NCBI RefSeq assembly: GCF_003668555.1
Contig: NZ_RCWN01000001.1
Span: forward strand, 1,846,501-1,910,500
Length of the DNA stretch: 64,000 nt
Direction: 5' to 3'
Source of the DNA: Notoacmeibacter ruber
GTDB lineage: Bacteria > Pseudomonadota > Alphaproteobacteria > Rhizobiales > Rhizobiaceae
The stretch's first letter is position 1, and every line of letters starts with the position of its first letter. The notes beneath the pieces are model-generated. The model worked only from the letters and a program-made list of their open reading frames with translations. It did not search any database and was not told the DNA's origin. Positions 42,120 through 50,241 of this stretch are shown in pieces. The translations under genes and the position numbers were made by a program.

Positions 42120-42332
42120 ATGAGCCAGACCGGCACCGTCAAATTCTTCAACGCCGAAAAGGGTTTCGGCTTCATTACGCCAGACGGCGAGAGCAAGGAT
42201 GTGTTTGTCCACATCTCTGCCGTCCAGGCTTCCGGCCTCGACACGCTGTCCGAAGGTCAGAAGGTCAGCTTCGAAACGGAGCCGGATCGCCGTGGCAAGG
42301 GCCCGAAGGCCGTCGACCTCACGGTGCTCTGA
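42120..42332 (+). CDS. Cold shock domain protein
   Basis: 70 aa, a single OB-fold domain. RNP1 is KGFGFITPD and RNP2 is VFVHISAV; the opening [16 protein letters not shown] is diagnostic. It binds single-stranded RNA/DNA. The 238-bp upstream gap, free of genes, could carry a long cold-responsive leader, which I infer but cannot show. A strong terminator follows. Confidence 0.95.
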   Translation: MSQTGTVKFFNAEKGFGFITPDGESKDVFVHISAVQASGLDTLSEGQKVSFETEPDRRGKGPKAVDLTVL

Positions 42333-42356
42333 CGCAATTTCCCGATTGAACGACGT

Positions 42357-42387
42357 AAAAGGCCGTCCCTTTGGGGCGGCCTTTTTC
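42357..42387 (+). terminator. Rho-independent terminator after the cold shock gene
   Basis: AAAAGGCCGTCCC pairs with GGGGCGGCCTTTTT around a TTT loop. The T-run is clear on the plus strand. Confidence 0.9.
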
Positions 42388-42492
42388 CATGGAAGACTGA
42401 ACGGTTCATTCAGCTACGGTTCAGCGAGCGCGGCGCAATCTCCAGACAGTTCGCAGACAACGGTGTCTGCCCTCTTTACCGGAGATTTTCGC

Positions 42493-42990
42493 ATGTTTCG
42501 TCGTTTGCTCCACACCGCCCTCTGCGCAACCTTGATCGCCGGCGCGGCTCTGCCCGTCGCCGCCGAGGCCGGACCGCGTTACGGCTATCGCGATTACTAC
42601 GAGCGTTACGATGCGGACCGCGACTGGGAGCGGCGGCACCACCGCCGCGAAGCCAGGCGTGAGGCGGAACGTGAAGAACGCCGTGCACGCGAACGGGCGG
42701 AGCGTCGGCGCGAGGAGAGACGACGCGCCAGACGTGACGACGACGATGCGGAAAAGTTCATTGCCGGTGCGATTGCCGGTCTGGCAACAGCGGCAATCAT
42801 TTCAAGCGCGACGCGCGATAACCGGCCGGTCTATCGCACCGTACCCGCCCCGACCTACCGCGAGACGGGCGGGCTGGAGCCATGGACCCCGGAATGGCGC
42901 CGCTGGTGCTCCGAGCGTTACCGCTCGTTCAACCCGTCGACGGGGTTCTGGCGGGGCTATGATGGCCGGACCTATTTTTGCCGCCCGTAA
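42493..42990 (+). CDS. BA14K-family exported protein
   Basis: 165 aa. A signal peptide ends near AEAGP. A long Arg/Glu-rich helical stretch (residues ~35-80, almost every other residue Arg) precedes a glycine/alanine hydrophobic segment (FIAGAIAGLATAAIISSA). The C-terminal BA14K domain has WCSERYRSFNPSTGFWRGYDG and a terminal Cys pair. BA14K of Brucella is an immunoreactive, lectin-like protein; the role here is inferred only. GGAG lies 9 bp before the ATG at 42493; a longer frame from 42199 overlaps the cold shock gene and is rejected. Confidence 0.88.
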   Translation: MFRRLLHTALCATLIAGAALPVAAEAGPRYGYRDYYERYDADRDWERRHHRREARREAEREERRARERAERRREERRRARRDDDDAEKFIAGAIAGLATAAIISSATRDNRPVYRTVPAPTYRETGGLEPWTPEWRRWCSERYRSFNPSTGFWRGYDGRTYFCRP

Positions 42991-43000
42991 GCACAGACAA

Positions 43001-43029
43001 GAGCGCCGGACAAACCGGCGCTCTTTTTT
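43001..43029. terminator. Terminator between the BA14K gene and the MBL gene
   Basis: GAGCGCCGG - ACAAA - CCGGCGCTC followed by TTTTTT on the plus strand. It sits between convergent genes. Confidence 0.9.
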
Positions 43030-43036
43030 ACGCTCT

Positions 43037-43681
43037 CTAGCGAAGATACGGGTTGGTTTGCCGTTCTTCGCCCAGAGTGCCGCCAGGCCCGTGACCGCAG
43101 ACAAAGGTGATGTCGTCGCCGAGCGGCAGAATCTTGTTCTGAATGGACTGCAGCAGGGTCGCCATGTCGCCACCCCAAAGGTCGGTCCTCCCGATCGAAC
43201 CACGAAAGAGCGTATCCCCGAGCTGAGCGAATTTGTGCTCGGCATTATAGAAGATGACATGCCCCGGCGCGTGGCCCGGCGTGTGATAGACCGAGAAACT
43301 GTGATCTCCGAAGGAGACGCTTTCGCCTTCATCCAGCCACCGGTCGGGCGTGCAATTGCGAACGGGATCGCCTGATCCGAACATGGCGGCCTGCTGCTGA
43401 AGATTGTCCAGAAGCGGCTGATCGTCCCGATGAGGACCAATGATCGGGACCCCGCCGAGCTTTTCTTTCAGATCAATGGCGCCGGCCGCATGATCGATGT
43501 GCCCATGCGTCAGCCATATTGCCTCGATCTTCAATCCCTTTTCCTCGATCATTTCGACAAGGCGCGGGACTTCGCCACCCGGATCGATGACGACACCGAC
43601 GAGACTGTCCTGGTCGAACAGAACCGTACAGTTCTGCTGAAACGGCGTGACCGGAACGATTTGGCAGGCAAGTTGACCCAT
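43037..43681 (-). CDS. MBL-fold hydrolase (glyoxalase II-like)
   Basis: 214 aa. The metallo-beta-lactamase zinc motif is THGHIDHAAG; further ligands are in HTPGHAPGHVIF, GDTLFRGSIGRTD and the C-terminal CGHGPGGTLGEER. The last motif and the size fit the YcbL/GloB-like group rather than full-length GloB. The ATG at 43681 has a GGGAGA site; the frame opens at 43732. The substrate is uncertain. Confidence 0.9.
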   Translation of the reverse strand: MGQLACQIVPVTPFQQNCTVLFDQDSLVGVVIDPGGEVPRLVEMIEEKGLKIEAIWLTHGHIDHAAGAIDLKEKLGGVPIIGPHRDDQPLLDNLQQQAAMFGSGDPVRNCTPDRWLDEGESVSFGDHSFSVYHTPGHAPGHVIFYNAEHKFAQLGDTLFRGSIGRTDLWGGDMATLLQSIQNKILPLGDDITFVCGHGPGGTLGEERQTNPYLR

Positions 43682-43828
43682 AAAATTCTCCCATGGACCT
43701 CGCGGCGGACCATATCGACCCTCCCAACTCATGAACAGGCATGAACGGCCGCTTCTTGTCTGCCGGCGAAGGCTTGCCTATGATATGTCAGCATAGTTGA
43801 CTTGTTTTACTTTGAGACCGATTACCGC

Positions 43829-44362
43829 ATGGGTGACGCCTCTTCCCCTGCCGAGCACGGCCCGTCCGACGCCGCCTTTAGTGGCAGCAATCGCGACTTC
43901 GCCAGAATGCAGGAGCTATTTTTCTTCGCCTATCGCGATTTCACCGCCGGTCCGGATGCCATACTGGCGCAATACGGCTTCGGTCGCGCCCACCATAGGG
44001 TTCTGCACTTCGTGGCCCGGTGGCCCGGCCTGACGGTCGCCGACCTTCTGGAGATATTGGGCATCACCAAACAATCCCTGGCGCGCGTCCTGAAGCAGTT
44101 GATCGATGCGGGTCACGTCAAGCAGAAGACCAATGTCCGCGACCGTCGCCAGCGCGAACTCTATCTGACAGAGGAAGGCGAAGCCCTTGCCGACGCATTG
44201 TCGGCGCCGCAATGGCAGTTGTTGGAAGACGCCCTGCAGCGCGCAGGCGATGAAAACTACGACGCTATTGTCGCCTTTTTACGCAGCATGATCGATAAAG
44301 ATGCCCGTGAGGCGATGTCGGCGCTCACGCATCATCGCAAGCGCCAACAAGAAGGAGTGTGA
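43829..44362 (+). CDS. MarR-family regulator, PetP-like
   Basis: 177 aa. The winged helix-turn-helix (TVADLLEILGITKQSLARVL followed by KQLIDAGHV) and the wing (NVRDRRQRELYLTEEGEALAD) are clear. It is the first gene of a three-gene operon with an OmpR-type regulator and a histidine kinase. In Rhodobacter capsulatus the MarR-like PetP and regulator PetR lie together and are needed for cytochrome bc1 expression; petABC is 16 kb away here. GTCA-N7-TGAC near 43787 upstream might be an operator. A TTG at 43802 is also in frame. Confidence 0.85.
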   Translation: MGDASSPAEHGPSDAAFSGSNRDFARMQELFFFAYRDFTAGPDAILAQYGFGRAHHRVLHFVARWPGLTVADLLEILGITKQSLARVLKQLIDAGHVKQKTNVRDRRQRELYLTEEGEALADALSAPQWQLLEDALQRAGDENYDAIVAFLRSMIDKDAREAMSALTHHRKRQQEGV

Positions 44363-44365
44363 GCA

Positions 44366-45103
44366 ATGGCCGAGGCACTGGAAGAGCCCGTTTCGCCTGC
44401 AGGCATGCCGCATCCCGACGATGAGAAGCTTCATCTTCTGATCGTGGACGACGACAGCCGTATCCGCGAATTGCTCCAGACGTTTCTGGTCCGGCGCGGC
44501 TTCAGGGTCACGGTGGCGGAGGATGCGGCCACCGCCCGGCGTGCGCTCAAGGGCCTGACCTTCGATCTGCTGATTCTGGACTGGATGATGCCCGGCGAGG
44601 ACGGCGTGTCGCTGACGAAATCTCTTCGCGATACGATGAACGTTCCGATCCTCATGCTCACCGCCAAGGCGGAAACCGACAGCCGGATCGGCGGCCTGGA
44701 AGCGGGTGTCGACGACTACCTGTCGAAACCGTTCGATCCGCGCGAACTGCTTCTGCGGATCGAATCGATCCTGCGGCGGGTCGCACCGCCCCGCGAGGAC
44801 GAACCGGCCGTCATCGCCTTCGGGCCTTTTACCTGGGTCACGGCCACACGCGAGCTCAAACGCGGCGGCGAAGCGGTTCATCTTACCGATCGCGAACAGG
44901 ACATGATGGGTATTTTTACCGCCCGCCTGGGTGAGACGGTCCCCCGCCATGAACTGGTCGCGGAGGGTGTCGAAATTGGCGAGCGAACGATCGACGTGCA
45001 GATCAATCGCCTCCGCCGCAAGCTTGAAGTCGATTCGGCCAATCCGCTCTGGTTGCAGACCGTCCGGGGCATTGGGTACCGGCTGAACCCCACCATCGAA
45101 TGA
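44366..45103 (+). CDS. petR: OmpR-family response regulator, PetR-like
   Basis: 245 aa. The receiver domain has the acidic pair in LIVDDDSRIRELL, the phospho-acceptor Asp in LLILDWMMPGEDG and the conserved Lys in LSKPFDPREL. The DNA-binding winged helix (VEIGERTIDVQINRLRRKLE) follows. It starts three bases after the MarR stop and overlaps the kinase start by four bases. PetR identity rests on gene order and is moderate. Confidence 0.9.
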   Translation: MAEALEEPVSPAGMPHPDDEKLHLLIVDDDSRIRELLQTFLVRRGFRVTVAEDAATARRALKGLTFDLLILDWMMPGEDGVSLTKSLRDTMNVPILMLTAKAETDSRIGGLEAGVDDYLSKPFDPRELLLRIESILRRVAPPREDEPAVIAFGPFTWVTATRELKRGGEAVHLTDREQDMMGIFTARLGETVPRHELVAEGVEIGERTIDVQINRLRRKLEVDSANPLWLQTVRGIGYRLNPTIE

Positions 45104-46530
45104 GCGTCGACCCGCAAAGCGGCAGTGCTCGAAGAGACGAGCAGGAAGACCGGGACGCCCCCTCACCGTTCTGGATGGTTCTGATCGCCATCCGCGACGG
45201 CTGGCGCAGCTTCTGGCGGCCGATCTTCCATCGCCTGCCCAAGCGGCTCTATGCGCGTTCCCTCATCATCGTCATTGCGCCGATGTTGCTCCTTCAATCG
45301 GTGGTCGCACTCGTCTTCATGGAGCGACACTGGAACCGTGTGACGGAGATGTTGTCCGATCGCGTCTCGCAGGAAATTGCTGCCGTCATCGATCTGATCG
45401 AGGCAGACGGCCGCTCCCTTGATATGGAGCGCATCACGCAGATCGCGCGCCAGCGTTTCGATCTACAGGTCGAATTGCTGCCGCCGACCCCCTTGCCGAG
45501 CGCGACGAGCCAGCCCTTTTTCTCGCTCCTCGACAGCGTTCTCTCGGAGCGGATCGAGGATAATATCGGGCGGCCTTTCTGGATCGATACGGTCGGCCAA
45601 TCGCGTTTCGTCGAAATTCGCATCGCGCTCGACGATGCCGTGCTGCGCATCGTGACCAACCGAAACCAGGCCTATGCCAACAATAGCGAGATCTTCATCT
45701 TCTGGATGGTTGGCGCGTCCGTTGTGCTGATCGCCGTCGCCGTCATCTTTCTACGTCAGCAGATCCGGCCGATCCAGCATCTCGCGGCCGCGGCGGAAAG
45801 TTTCGGCAAGGGCCAGCCCATGCCGACCGAATTCCGCCCGCGAGGCGCCGAGGAGGTCAGGCGCGCCAGCCTCGCCTTCATTCAGATGCGCGAACGGATC
45901 GAACGACAGATCGAGCAGCGGACGGCCATGCTAGCCGGCGTCAGCCACGATCTTCGCACCATCCTCACCCGCTTCAAGCTGCAACTGGCACTGGCAGCAG
46001 AGGAAACCGACACCGAGGCGCTGGAACGCGATGTGGCCGACATGCAGACCATGCTGGAAGCCTATCTGGACTTTGCGAGAGGCGACAATGAAGAAGCAGT
46101 GGCGCCTTTCGATCTGGCCGCCTTCTTTGAGACCATGGCCGAAGAAGCAGAGCTGAAGGGATGCGATGCGGTCTGTCACATCGAAGGTGACCCGCAATTC
46201 ACTGTCCGGCCCATCGCCTTCGGCCGGATGCTGCACAACATCGTGGCTAACGCCATGCGCCACGGCGACCACATCAGGCTCTCCGCCTTCCGCCTCGAAA
46301 GGACGATCACGATCCGCATCGAGGACAACGGTCCTGGCGTGGCGGAAGAGCACTACGACGTCATCTTCCGCCCCTTCACGCGCCTCGACGACGCCCGCAA
46401 CCTCGATCAGTCGGGAACGGGACTGGGGCTATCCATTGCGCGAGACATTGCGCGCTCGCATGGTGGCGATATCAAACTGGAGAAATCGGAGATGGGCGGC
46501 CTGGCCGTGACCGTCCGGCTCCCGCTCTAG
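45100..46530 (+). CDS. Sensor histidine kinase
   Basis: 476 aa in the inner membrane. Two membrane spans at about 50-75 and 200-220 enclose a periplasmic domain. A HAMP-like linker (RQQIRPIQHLAAAAESFGKG) precedes the H-box LAGVSHDLRTILTRF, N-box NIVANAMRHG, G1 EDNGPGVAE and G2 GTGLGLSIARDI. EnvZ-like layout. It is translationally coupled to the regulator (ATGA) and is presumably its kinase. Confidence 0.93.
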   Translation: MSVDPQSGSARRDEQEDRDAPSPFWMVLIAIRDGWRSFWRPIFHRLPKRLYARSLIIVIAPMLLLQSVVALVFMERHWNRVTEMLSDRVSQEIAAVIDLIEADGRSLDMERITQIARQRFDLQVELLPPTPLPSATSQPFFSLLDSVLSERIEDNIGRPFWIDTVGQSRFVEIRIALDDAVLRIVTNRNQAYANNSEIFIFWMVGASVVLIAVAVIFLRQQIRPIQHLAAAAESFGKGQPMPTEFRPRGAEEVRRASLAFIQMRERIERQIEQRTAMLAGVSHDLRTILTRFKLQLALAAEETDTEALERDVADMQTMLEAYLDFARGDNEEAVAPFDLAAFFETMAEEAELKGCDAVCHIEGDPQFTVRPIAFGRMLHNIVANAMRHGDHIRLSAFRLERTITIRIEDNGPGVAEEHYDVIFRPFTRLDDARNLDQSGTGLGLSIARDIARSHGGDIKLEKSEMGGLAVTVRLPL

Positions 46531-46540
46531 CTGACAGACC

Positions 46541-46897
46541 TTAGAAAAGACGACCACCGACAGGAACATCGATGTCGGGAGCAAGCAGGACCACCTCACC
46601 CTCGGGATCAGGCACGCCCAGCGTCAGAACTTCGCTCATGAATGGGCCGATCTGGCGCGGCGGAAAATTGACCACCGCCATCACCTGACGGCCGACCAAC
46701 TGCTCCGGCGCATAATATTTTGTGATCTGCGCGCTGCTTTTCTTCTCGCCGATCGGATCGCCGAAATCGATCCTCAGCTTGATGGCGGGCTTCCGTGCTT
46801 CTGGAAACGGCTCAGCCGCGACGATCCGGCCCACCCGGATATCGACTTGAAGGAATGTCGAAAAATCGATCTCTGCCGGCGCGTCGCGATCTGCCAT
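46541..46897 (-). CDS. tRNA-binding OB-fold protein, CsaA-like
   Basis: 118 aa. A single EMAP-type OB fold: FLQVDIRVGRIVAAEPFPEA and KKSSAQITKYYAPEQLVGRQ, then VVNFPPRQIGPFMSEVLTLG. CsaA proteins bind tRNA and unfolded protein as homodimers. It is transcribed after the YbjN gene with a gap of only five bases. Confidence 0.92.
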   Translation of the reverse strand: MADRDAPAEIDFSTFLQVDIRVGRIVAAEPFPEARKPAIKLRIDFGDPIGEKKSSAQITKYYAPEQLVGRQVMAVVNFPPRQIGPFMSEVLTLGVPDPEGEVVLLAPDIDVPVGGRLF

Positions 46898-46902
46898 GGC
46901 AG

Positions 46903-47400
46903 TCAGGCCGTACCGAACGTTTCAAAGATTGCGGCGGCCATGGCGTCTTCGGCGCGCGCACCTTCGACGACGAAGTGGAAGGCCTGAAAATAGGCTTCGC
47001 AGCTTTCCAGCGACGCGGCCAGAAGACGCTCCACCTGGAGCGTCGTCGGCTCCAGCCCGCCCGGCAGAATCAGCGAGTGACGGAACATGATCGCGCCTTC
47101 GCTCTCCCATAGGTCGAAATGGCCGAACAGAAGCTGCTCGTTGATAATGGAAAGCAAGCGCGTGATTTCACTCTGCCGCGGACGGGTCACGGTCATGTCG
47201 AAGGCGCAGGCCAGATGGAGAGCCTCGTGCTCGTCCAGCCAGGAATAGCTGATGTGATAGTCGGCCCACTGGCCGGCAACTGAGATCGCAATCTCGTCAT
47301 CCGCCGTGCGCTCGAAGCTCCAGCGATTATCGTTGGCGACCGACTCGATCACGTCCACGGGGTGAACGTCACGCGCATCGAAAATGGAGTGGAGCGCCAT
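46903..47400 (-). CDS. YbjN-domain protein
   Basis: 165 aa. The domain is seen as WSFERTADDEIAISVAGQWAD, LHLACAFDMTVTRPRQSEI and LLSIINEQLLFGHFDLWESE. YbjN is a regulator-like fold related to type III secretion chaperones; the role in alphaproteobacteria is unknown. The ATG at 47400 has a GAGGAA site, so the longer frame to 47451 is rejected. It probably shares a transcript with the CsaA gene. Confidence 0.85.
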   Translation of the reverse strand: MALHSIFDARDVHPVDVIESVANDNRWSFERTADDEIAISVAGQWADYHISYSWLDEHEALHLACAFDMTVTRPRQSEITRLLSIINEQLLFGHFDLWESEGAIMFRHSLILPGGLEPTTLQVERLLAASLESCEAYFQAFHFVVEGARAEDAMAAAIFETFGTA

Positions 47401-47688
47401 CAAAGCTGTTCCTCGTTCCTGCTGCTGCCCATGCCGCCGCGCATGGAGCAATTGCTGTCCGGTCCAACCTCGGCCAATTGGCCTCGGCTCGAATCATCTT
47501 GTAGATTCAGTCTATTGATCCGGACTCCCCGGGAAAGCCCCGAGACAATCTCAACAGTGAACAAAGTCGGAGGCAGTTGAATCAAATGATTCAGAGACCG
47601 CCCATAAGTGACTCCGTCGTTTAGCTTTTTTGAACGAACGCCATTGTTGAAAACTTTTTGTGAAACAGCGACATGATGGTCCGCAGCC

Positions 47689-48117
47689 TCACTCGCTGGC
47701 GGCAGCCCCCTTGTCCGCATCCGCGCCGAGACGGGCTTCCAGAGCAGCCACGCGATTCTCGAGCGCCTTGGCGTCTGCACGCGCCCGCAAGGCCACGTCG
47801 CGCATGGCCTCGAACTCTTCCCGACTGACCAGATCCAGCGACCCCGTCAGGCGTTCGGCCTGAGACCGGACAGCGGTTTCCACCTCGCGCCGCGCGCCTT
47901 GCGCCACGCCAGCCGCATCAGTGACCAGCCGGGCGATCTCATCCAGAAAGCGACCGGCGCCCGGTCCGGCACTCCGGCGCTCGCCCCGCGGCCGTCCAAA
48001 CGGGTCGGTGCCATAGGGGTCATTGCCGTAGCCATCTTCGCGGAACGCATCGCCCGCGCCCGGATTGCGAGACGCGAAGTCATCCTCACGGAAGGGGTTG
48101 CGGTCGTCATTCTGCAT
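47689..48117 (-). CDS. Accessory coiled-coil protein of the BMFP/UbiK type
   Basis: 142 aa. A polar N-terminal half rich in Asp, Gly and Arg is followed by an amphipathic helix and the diagnostic C-terminal coiled coil LVSREEFEAMRDVALRARAD, ALENRVAALEARLG. UbiK in E. coli assists ubiquinone synthesis and membrane fusogenic BMFP is related. The N-terminal extension is longer than usual. GGAG lies upstream of the ATG at 48117; the much longer frame to 49128 is a shadow of lgt. Confidence 0.78.
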   Translation of the reverse strand: MQNDDRNPFREDDFASRNPGAGDAFREDGYGNDPYGTDPFGRPRGERRSAGPGAGRFLDEIARLVTDAAGVAQGARREVETAVRSQAERLTGSLDLVSREEFEAMRDVALRARADAKALENRVAALEARLGADADKGAAASE

Positions 48118-48249
48118 AGCAAGCTCCAATCTCTGTTGGCGCAGATTTAACGCCAGCAGCATGCGTTGCAAGACACATCTTGACCGGAAAGGGATGCGCC
48201 GCGCATGGTCCGCGCCATTATCGCCCCGCCAATCGAAGGAAATGCTTTC

Positions 48250-49104
48250 GTGCTGGACGCCCTGCGCCCCCTCGCCCTGATCCCTTATCCGGACATCGAT
48301 CCGATCATTTTCTCCCTCGGACCATTGTCCGTCCGCTGGTATGGGCTCGCCTATATTGCCAGTCTTTTGCTGGGATGGGTCTATGTCAAAAGGCTGGTGC
48401 GGACCGAGCGGTTGTGGCCGCATGGCCGCGGACCGATGACGATCGCCCAGGTCGACGATTTTCTGCTCTGGGCTGTGGTCGGTGTCGTTCTTGGCGGGCG
48501 CCTCGGCTACGTCCTCTTCTACGAACCGATGCGCTATCTGAGTGACCCGGCGGCCATTCTGCAGATCTGGTCGGGCGGCATGAGCTTCCATGGTGGTGCG
48601 CTCGGCACGATTCTGGCCATGATCCTCTATAGCCGCAGGCACGGCATACCCACCTGGTCGATGCTGGATACGGTCGCGGCAGCCGTGCCGATCGGCCTTT
48701 TCTTCGGACGTATCGCGAACTTCATCAATGCCGAACTCTGGGGCGCACCGACCAACCTGCCCTGGGCCATGATCTTTCCGACCGATCCCGAGGGCCTGCC
48801 CCGCCATCCCAGCCAGCTTTACGAGGCCGCGCTGGAAGGAATCGTTCTCTTTCTGATCCTGCGCTGGCTCACCCATAGCCGCCTCATGCTCAAGCGGCCG
48901 AAGTTCGTCGGCGGCGCGTTCGTGGCCGGCTACGGCATCTGTCGCATTCTGGTGGAATTCGTTCGCGTGCCCGACGCCCAGCTCGGCTATCTGCTCGGCG
49001 GCTGGCTGACTATGGGAATGGTCCTGTCGCTGCCGATGGTCATCGCCGGGACCTGGGCGATGGTGACGGCGAAGCGGCCCGAAGCCCGGCCGGTGCCTGC
49101 ATGA
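48250..49104 (+). CDS. lgt: Prolipoprotein diacylglyceryl transferase
   Basis: 284 aa from GTG, or 299 from the ATG at 48205. The GTG follows GAAGGAA at a good distance and gives an N-terminus ending in the family motif YPDIDPIIFSLGPLSVRWYG. About seven membrane helices; the signature GRIANFINAELWG has the catalytic-region Arg and Asn. Lgt adds diacylglycerol to the lipobox Cys of preprolipoproteins, such as the two lipoproteins near 28.5-29.5 kb. The start overlaps nothing; the end overlaps midA by four bases. Confidence 0.95.
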   Translation: MLDALRPLALIPYPDIDPIIFSLGPLSVRWYGLAYIASLLLGWVYVKRLVRTERLWPHGRGPMTIAQVDDFLLWAVVGVVLGGRLGYVLFYEPMRYLSDPAAILQIWSGGMSFHGGALGTILAMILYSRRHGIPTWSMLDTVAAAVPIGLFFGRIANFINAELWGAPTNLPWAMIFPTDPEGLPRHPSQLYEAALEGIVLFLILRWLTHSRLMLKRPKFVGGAFVAGYGICRILVEFVRVPDAQLGYLLGGWLTMGMVLSLPMVIAGTWAMVTAKRPEARPVPA

Positions 49105-50171
49105 GCTTGAAGGCGCGCATCCGCGCACAGATTGCCGCCGAAGGCCCCATGCGAATTTCCGATTATATGGCGTTCTGCCTGTTCGATCCCGCCGAAGGCT
49201 ACTACACCACAGCCGAGCCGTTCGGCACTGACGGCGACTTCACGACCGCACCGGAAATCAGCCAGATCTTTGGCGAGCTCATCGGTGCGGCTCTCGTCGG
49301 GCACTGGCAGATGCTTGGTTCGCCTGCCAGCTTCACCCTCGCCGAGATCGGACCGGGACGCGGGACGCTCTTTGCCGACATGGCAAGGACTATCACGGCT
49401 CTGTCGCCCGCGATGGCGGAGGCTGCCGACGCAGTGCTGATCGAGGCCAGTCCTCGATTGCAGGCGCTGCAGGCCGGACGATTGCTGAATGCGCCATTGC
49501 GCCCACGCCACGTCATGACGCTTCGCGATATCGAAGAAACAAAACCTCTTCTGATCGTCGGCAACGAACTGTTCGATGCGCTGCCCTTTCAACAGTTCGT
49601 GAAAGCCGCTGACGGCTGGCGCGAACGCATGGTTCTGGTGGATACGCAAGGAGAACTTGCATTCGGCATCGGCGCCGGAAGCGCCGATGAGACTCTCCTG
49701 CCGCCCGGTTCCCGGGAAGCGCCGGAGGGCACCATCGCCGAACTTTCACCGCAGCGCGCGGCGCTGATGGACGAAATCGCCTATCGGATGGCCAACCAGG
49801 GCGGCGCAGCTCTCTTCTTCGATTACGGCTACCTGACACCAGGGCTGGGCGACACGTTCCAGGCGGTGTCTCATCATGCTTTCACCGACCCTCTGGCAGA
49901 GCCCGGCCGAGCCGATCTGACATCGCATGTCGATTTTGCCGTGCTCGCCGCAGTCGCGGAACGCCACGGCCTCACCGTCAAACTTGAAACACAGGGGAGC
50001 TGGCTCTTGAAAAGAGGATTACTCGAGCGGGCCGGTGGGCTTGGAGCTGGCAAGGACGAAGCAGTCCAGAACGTTATCCGTTCCGCCATTCAGCGCCTGG
50101 CCGGCGACGGACCGAACGAAATGGGCGATCTTTTCAAGGTGATCGAGATAACAGGCGCCGGCGGGGCATGA
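49101..50171 (+). CDS. SAM-dependent methyltransferase, MidA/NDUFAF7 family
   Basis: 356 aa. Motif I is LAEIGPGRGTLFADM, preceded by YYTTAEPFGTDGDFTTAPEI, the family hallmark. IVGNELFDALPFQQF and AALFFDYGYLTPGLGDT follow. NDUFAF7 methylates an arginine of complex I subunit NDUFS2 in mitochondria; bacterial members are assumed similar. It is translationally coupled to lgt (ATGA). Confidence 0.92.
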   Translation: MSLKARIRAQIAAEGPMRISDYMAFCLFDPAEGYYTTAEPFGTDGDFTTAPEISQIFGELIGAALVGHWQMLGSPASFTLAEIGPGRGTLFADMARTITALSPAMAEAADAVLIEASPRLQALQAGRLLNAPLRPRHVMTLRDIEETKPLLIVGNELFDALPFQQFVKAADGWRERMVLVDTQGELAFGIGAGSADETLLPPGSREAPEGTIAELSPQRAALMDEIAYRMANQGGAALFFDYGYLTPGLGDTFQAVSHHAFTDPLAEPGRADLTSHVDFAVLAAVAERHGLTVKLETQGSWLLKRGLLERAGGLGAGKDEAVQNVIRSAIQRLAGDGPNEMGDLFKVIEITGAGGA

Positions 50172-50241
50172 CGCCCGGAGGCGAATTCGATTCCGCATCA
50201 ACCGCTTGATCGGCAAAACCTGAATCGGTTTCCGAAGGACT

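Noticed and set aside
42199..42492. N-terminal extension of the BA14K protein
   Set aside because: It overlaps the cold shock gene and its terminator; the signal peptide and ribosome site fix the start at 42493.
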